A program made the position numbers and the translations under genes. Under the pieces are notes generated by a model that ran no database searches, was not told the DNA's origin, and saw nothing but the letters and a program-made list of their open reading frames with translations. Below are positions 15,896 to 18,139 of a stretch of 18,139 nt of DNA, one piece after another; positions within the stretch are counted from its first letter, which is position 1; every line of letters begins with the position of its first letter. Origin of the DNA: JAXHUK01 sp034189725 (GTDB taxonomy: Bacteria; Chloroflexota; Dehalococcoidia; SZUA-161); NCBI GenBank assembly GCA_034189725.1, contig JAXHUK010000035.1, positions 1-18,139 on the forward strand, read 5' to 3'.

Positions 15896-15929
15896 CTTGA
15901 TTCGCTCAAGTATTCTAACCTGAGTATTC
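15896..15929 (-). repeat. Inverted and direct repeats upstream of the flavoprotein
   Basis: CTTGA (15896-15900) and TCAAG (15906-15910) form a short hairpin just before the flavoprotein ribosome-binding site. AGTATTC occurs twice, at 15909-15915 and 15923-15929, 14 bases start to start. These could be operator or leader elements for the flavoprotein-synthase-EgtD genes. Short matches like these can arise by chance. The rest of the 150-base gap after DUF427 shows no gene. Confidence 0.3.
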
Positions 15930-16031
15930 GCCGCACAACGATTCTGACACAGCGTTTTCAACAAATGACCCTGTATACTCTAACCACTTTGTGTCGACTT
16001 TTCCCCGTTGGGTTCATTCCGAGCGTTGCAC

Positions 16032-16316
16032 CTACTTCTCGACCGTTACCCCTCCCCCGAATGCTACATGTTCCTTGATATTCATAGCGGCTTCTTTAGT
16101 CTCCAGATACGTCCAGACAGCATCCTTGTTTACTTTACCTCCAACATTAAGGTCATAGTAGGATGCCAATCCCTTCCAGGTGCAGGTGGTATGTGTATCC
16201 GTTTTCTTGAAATACTCCCAATTGACCGATTTCGGTGGGAAATACACATTACCCTCGACCAGCTCATACTCATTACTTTCCGCAAGCACTGCACCATTCC
16301 ATGTTGCTTTCGCCAT
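16032..16316 (-). CDS. DUF427 domain protein
   Basis: A 94-residue protein matching the DUF427 family (Pfam PF04248). It opens with ATWNGAVLAES, then VYFPPKSV (24-31), and shows the family core TCTWKGLASYYDL (44-56), then AVWTYLETKEAA (66-77) and HVAFGGGV (83-90). No enzymatic activity is established for the family that I can state with confidence. The start is ATG 16316: GAGGAGGGG lies immediately upstream, inside the longer open frame that runs to 16331. It is divergent from mutS2 and reads into the flavoprotein after a 150-base gap. It may lead the ergothioneine cluster or be an independent unit. Confidence 0.85.
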   Translation of the reverse strand: MAKATWNGAVLAESNEYELVEGNVYFPPKSVNWEYFKKTDTHTTCTWKGLASYYDLNVGGKVNKDAVWTYLETKEAAMNIKEHVAFGGGVTVEK

Positions 16317-16337
16317 TGTACCCCTCCTCAAACAGCG

Positions 16338-16360
16338 ATTGGATATTGGGTATCTCCAAT
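16338..16360. repeat. Inverted repeat upstream of DUF427, possible operator
   Basis: ATTGGA (16338-16343) and TCCAAT (16355-16360) are perfect 6-bp arms separated by 11 bases, about 20 bases upstream of the DUF427 start, in the divergent region with mutS2. The geometry suits a dimeric regulator, but no regulator gene is nearby and the arms are short. The divergent region from 16317 to 16606 otherwise shows no gene or strong promoter that I can support. Confidence 0.3.
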
Positions 16361-16606
16361 TTTTTCATCTGTCGTAGACTAGCACAATAGGAACAGTGTA
16401 TATGAGCTGTACGTTATAAGTATGTGACTTTAGTCTCCAGAAAGTATTAGGGCATTATAGCAAATTGTATAAGAATGTCAAAGCTGTAACGGATAATAAA
16501 AAGTGGAAATTTCCAGACCGATTACGTAAAATGAAACCAGCGGCACGACACAATGCGTATGAACACAACCAACTGCGCTCCAGTTCTAGAATAAAAGGTA
16601 GCTATA

Positions 16607-18139
16607 GTGGACGAAAAAAGCCTCGAAATGCTGGAATTCCCCAAAGCTCGAGAGATACTTGCGAGATTCACTTCGTTCTCGGCAAGTCAGCATCTGGCAC
16701 TAAACCTGAGACCATCATCCGACCCCGCTCTGATATCACAGTTGCTAAGCCAGTCGGCAGAAGCTCGTCATCTCCTTTCCCTGGAGCCTGATTTCTCGAT
16801 TGGAGGATCGGTTGATATCAGAGGCGACGTTGAAATGGCAACGAGGGGCAAGGTCCTCGACCCCCAGGTTCTGCTTACTGTTGAGGCAACCTTAGCCATC
16901 ATACGCCGTGTACGCGCCGGTATTCAGAAGCATTCTGATGAATTTCCCCTGCTGTGGAGTATCGCTGAAAATATCGTTGAACTGCCCCACATTGAAGAAG
17001 AAATAAAAAGAAGCATCTCTCCGACCGGCGAGTTACTGGACTCAGCATCAACGGAACTGGCAGCCCTGAGGAGTCAGTCAAAAGAAACAAACCAGCAGTT
17101 GCTCGAGCACCTGGAATATATCATACATTCCCCTCAAGCACAGAGATTACTCCAAGATTCGTTCATCTCAGAGAGGGAAGGACGATACGTCATCCCTATC
17201 AGAATAGAGCTACGCAAGGAAATGAAGGGCATTGTCCACGATGTCTCTAACACAGGTGCCACAGCATTTGTTGAGCCCTGGTCAACTGTGGAAATGGGGA
17301 ACGAACTGCGGCAACTAACAATTGAAGAAAAAAGGGAAATAGAGAGAATACTCACCGCAATCAGCGCCGAAATATGGGCTTATGAAGCAGAGATATCCCA
17401 TAATGTAGAACTACTTGCGGAGATCGACCTGGCGCTGGCTAAGGCCAGGTATGCTGCCAGAGTAAACGCCACCGAACCCACTATCGACCTCGCGAGCAGA
17501 AGCAAACCAGGGAAACAAAGTCCAGGAGCAGGTGCGCTGCGTCTGATCAATGCCCGACACCCACTCCTCGGAGACAAGGCAGTACCTCTCACTGTAGAAC
17601 TGGGGAACGACTACTCAATACTCATTATCACAGGGCCCAACACCGGCGGCAAGACGGTAGCTCTGAAAACAATCGGGCTACTCACTCTGATGACCCATGC
17701 AGGTATCCCCATCCCTGCAGCGGCTGAAAGCTGTATTCCCATCCTGGATGGCGTATTCGCTGACATCGGAGACGAACAGAGCATCGAGCAAACACTCTCC
17801 AGCTTTAGCTGGCACATGGGCAATATCGTCCACATTCTCCGCTCCGCTACCGAAAGGAGTCTGGTACTTCTGGATGAACTGGGGACCAGCACAAATCCCG
17901 GCGAAGGAGCTGCCCTGGCACGTGCAATACTGCTCGATTTCCTGGCAAGAGGAAATATAGCCGTTGCTACTACGCATTTCAGCGAACTCAAGATGTTTGC
18001 CCATACCACACCTGGTTTGCGAAATGCATCACTGGATTTCGATCCGGTCACACTCATGCCAACATGCCTCTTCCGGCACCTCTGCCACCACAGCCTCGGT
18101 GGTGAGCAGCAGTCCGGCTATGCTGGCGGCATTCTGCAG
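16607..18139 (+). CDS. mutS2: Endonuclease/mismatch-type ATPase MutS2, interrupted at right end
   Basis: The only plus-strand gene. It reads 511 codons to the window edge. The start is GTG 16607, with AAGG eight bases upstream; the family typically begins MDEK or similar, as here (DEKSLEMLEF). Visible: the MutS2 core helices, then SEREGRYVIPI (about 185-195), VHDVSNTGATAFVEP, and the ATPase: Walker A GPNTGGKT (343-350), DIGDEQSIEQTLSSFSWHM, and Walker B VLLDELGTSTNPGEGAALA. MutS2 proteins act on branched DNA or collided ribosomes and normally end with a Smr nuclease domain. Here similarity is lost after FDPVTLMPT (about codon 486, base 18064). The remaining codons belong to inverted groEL sequence, so the Smr half is missing from this window. 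Confidence 0.92.
   Translation, partial: MDEKSLEMLEFPKAREILARFTSFSASQHLALNLRPSSDPALISQLLSQSAEARHLLSLEPDFSIGGSVDIRGDVEMATRGKVLDPQVLLTVEATLAIIRRVRAGIQKHSDEFPLLWSIAENIVELPHIEEEIKRSISPTGELLDSASTELAALRSQSKETNQQLLEHLEYIIHSPQAQRLLQDSFISEREGRYVIPIRIELRKEMKGIVHDVSNTGATAFVEPWSTVEMGNELRQLTIEEKREIERILTAISAEIWAYEAEISHNVELLAEIDLALAKARYAARVNATEPTIDLASRSKPGKQSPGAGALRLINARHPLLGDKAVPLTVELGNDYSILIITGPNTGGKTVALKTIGLLTLMTHAGIPIPAAAESCIPILDGVFADIGDEQSIEQTLSSFSWHMGNIVHILRSATERSLVLLDELGTSTNPGEGAALARAILLDFLARGNIAVATTHFSELKMFAHTTPGLRNASLDFDPVTLMPTCLFRHLCHHSLGGEQQSGYAGGILQ
18029..18139 (-). CDS. groL: GroEL C-terminal fragment, inverted against mutS2
   Basis: Read on the minus strand from the right edge, the sequence gives LQNAASIAGLLLTTEAVV, then AEVPEEA, which is the near-C-terminal GroEL block (compare ALQ.AASVAGL..TTE in E. 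coli). GroEL similarity covers about 18065-18139. The frame then runs into antisense mutS2 sequence and stops at 18029 without the usual Gly/Met-rich tail. The fragment is too short for function and marks a junction. Confidence 0.75.
   Translation of the reverse strand: MQNAASIAGLLLTTEAVVAEVPEEACWHECDRIEIQ

Noticed and set aside
10801..16316. EgtB-type sulfoxide synthase or EanB rhodanese in the cluster
   Set aside because: No gene here shows an EgtB iron site with its domains or a rhodanese active-site loop; sulfur transfer is better explained by the desulfurase domain.
16465..16791. 108-codon plus-strand open frame before and within mutS2
   Set aside because: It overlaps mutS2 in another frame, is compositionally odd and basic, and has no recognisable domain.
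1..18139. CRISPR arrays, tRNA or rRNA genes, insertion sequences
   Set aside because: I saw no regularly spaced repeats, no tRNA or rRNA sequence, and no transposase or terminal repeats in the window.

Overview
This looks like a stretch of an anaerobic or facultatively anaerobic bacterial chromosome, at roughly 50% G+C by eye, with gene starts that use ATG, GTG and TTG. The gene mix suggests Chloroflexota, perhaps Dehalococcoidia: a transaldolase-phosphoglucose isomerase fusion, a zinc-type glucose dehydrogenase next to a short 6-phosphogluconate dehydrogenase, and RpiB. That placement is an inference from gene content, not a phylogeny. All genes except the last one read on the minus strand.

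Left two-thirds (1-9571): a central carbon operon. Reading leftwards from a plausible promoter at 9542-9571, the order is transketolase, ribose-5-phosphate isomerase B, transaldolase/phosphoglucose isomerase, 6-phosphogluconate dehydrogenase, glucose 1-dehydrogenase-like enzyme, a cyclase-family metal hydrolase, a ribulose-phosphate 3-epimerase-like protein and acetate kinase (cut by the window edge). Several junctions overlap or are only 17-43 bases long. The largest gap, 4054-4241, carries inverted repeats. The set covers the non-oxidative pentose phosphate pathway and a variant oxidative branch with no Zwf or Pgl in view. The epimerase-like protein has lost two expected active-site residues.

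Middle (9592-10800): a lipoprotein with an internally duplicated domain. Its 5' end overlaps a short open frame with a haem-type CxxCH motif, possibly a cytochrome remnant.

Right third (10801-16316): the most interesting region. A minus-strand cluster runs DUF427 protein, NAD(P)H-dependent FMN reductase-like flavoprotein, a 1128-residue fusion of a molybdopterin oxidoreductase with a cysteine desulfurase, and an EgtD-type histidine methyltransferase. This matches what I recall of the metallopterin-dependent ergothioneine synthase route described in Caldithrix abyssi: EgtD would make trimethylhistidine (hercynine), and the fusion would put cysteine-derived sulfur on C2 of the imidazole without oxygen. 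No EgtB or EanB (rhodanese) gene is present.

Right end (16607-18139): mutS2 on the plus strand. Its similarity stops at about 18064, and the last ~75 bases read on the minus strand as the C-terminus of GroEL. That is an inverted junction, probably an assembly or amplification chimera.
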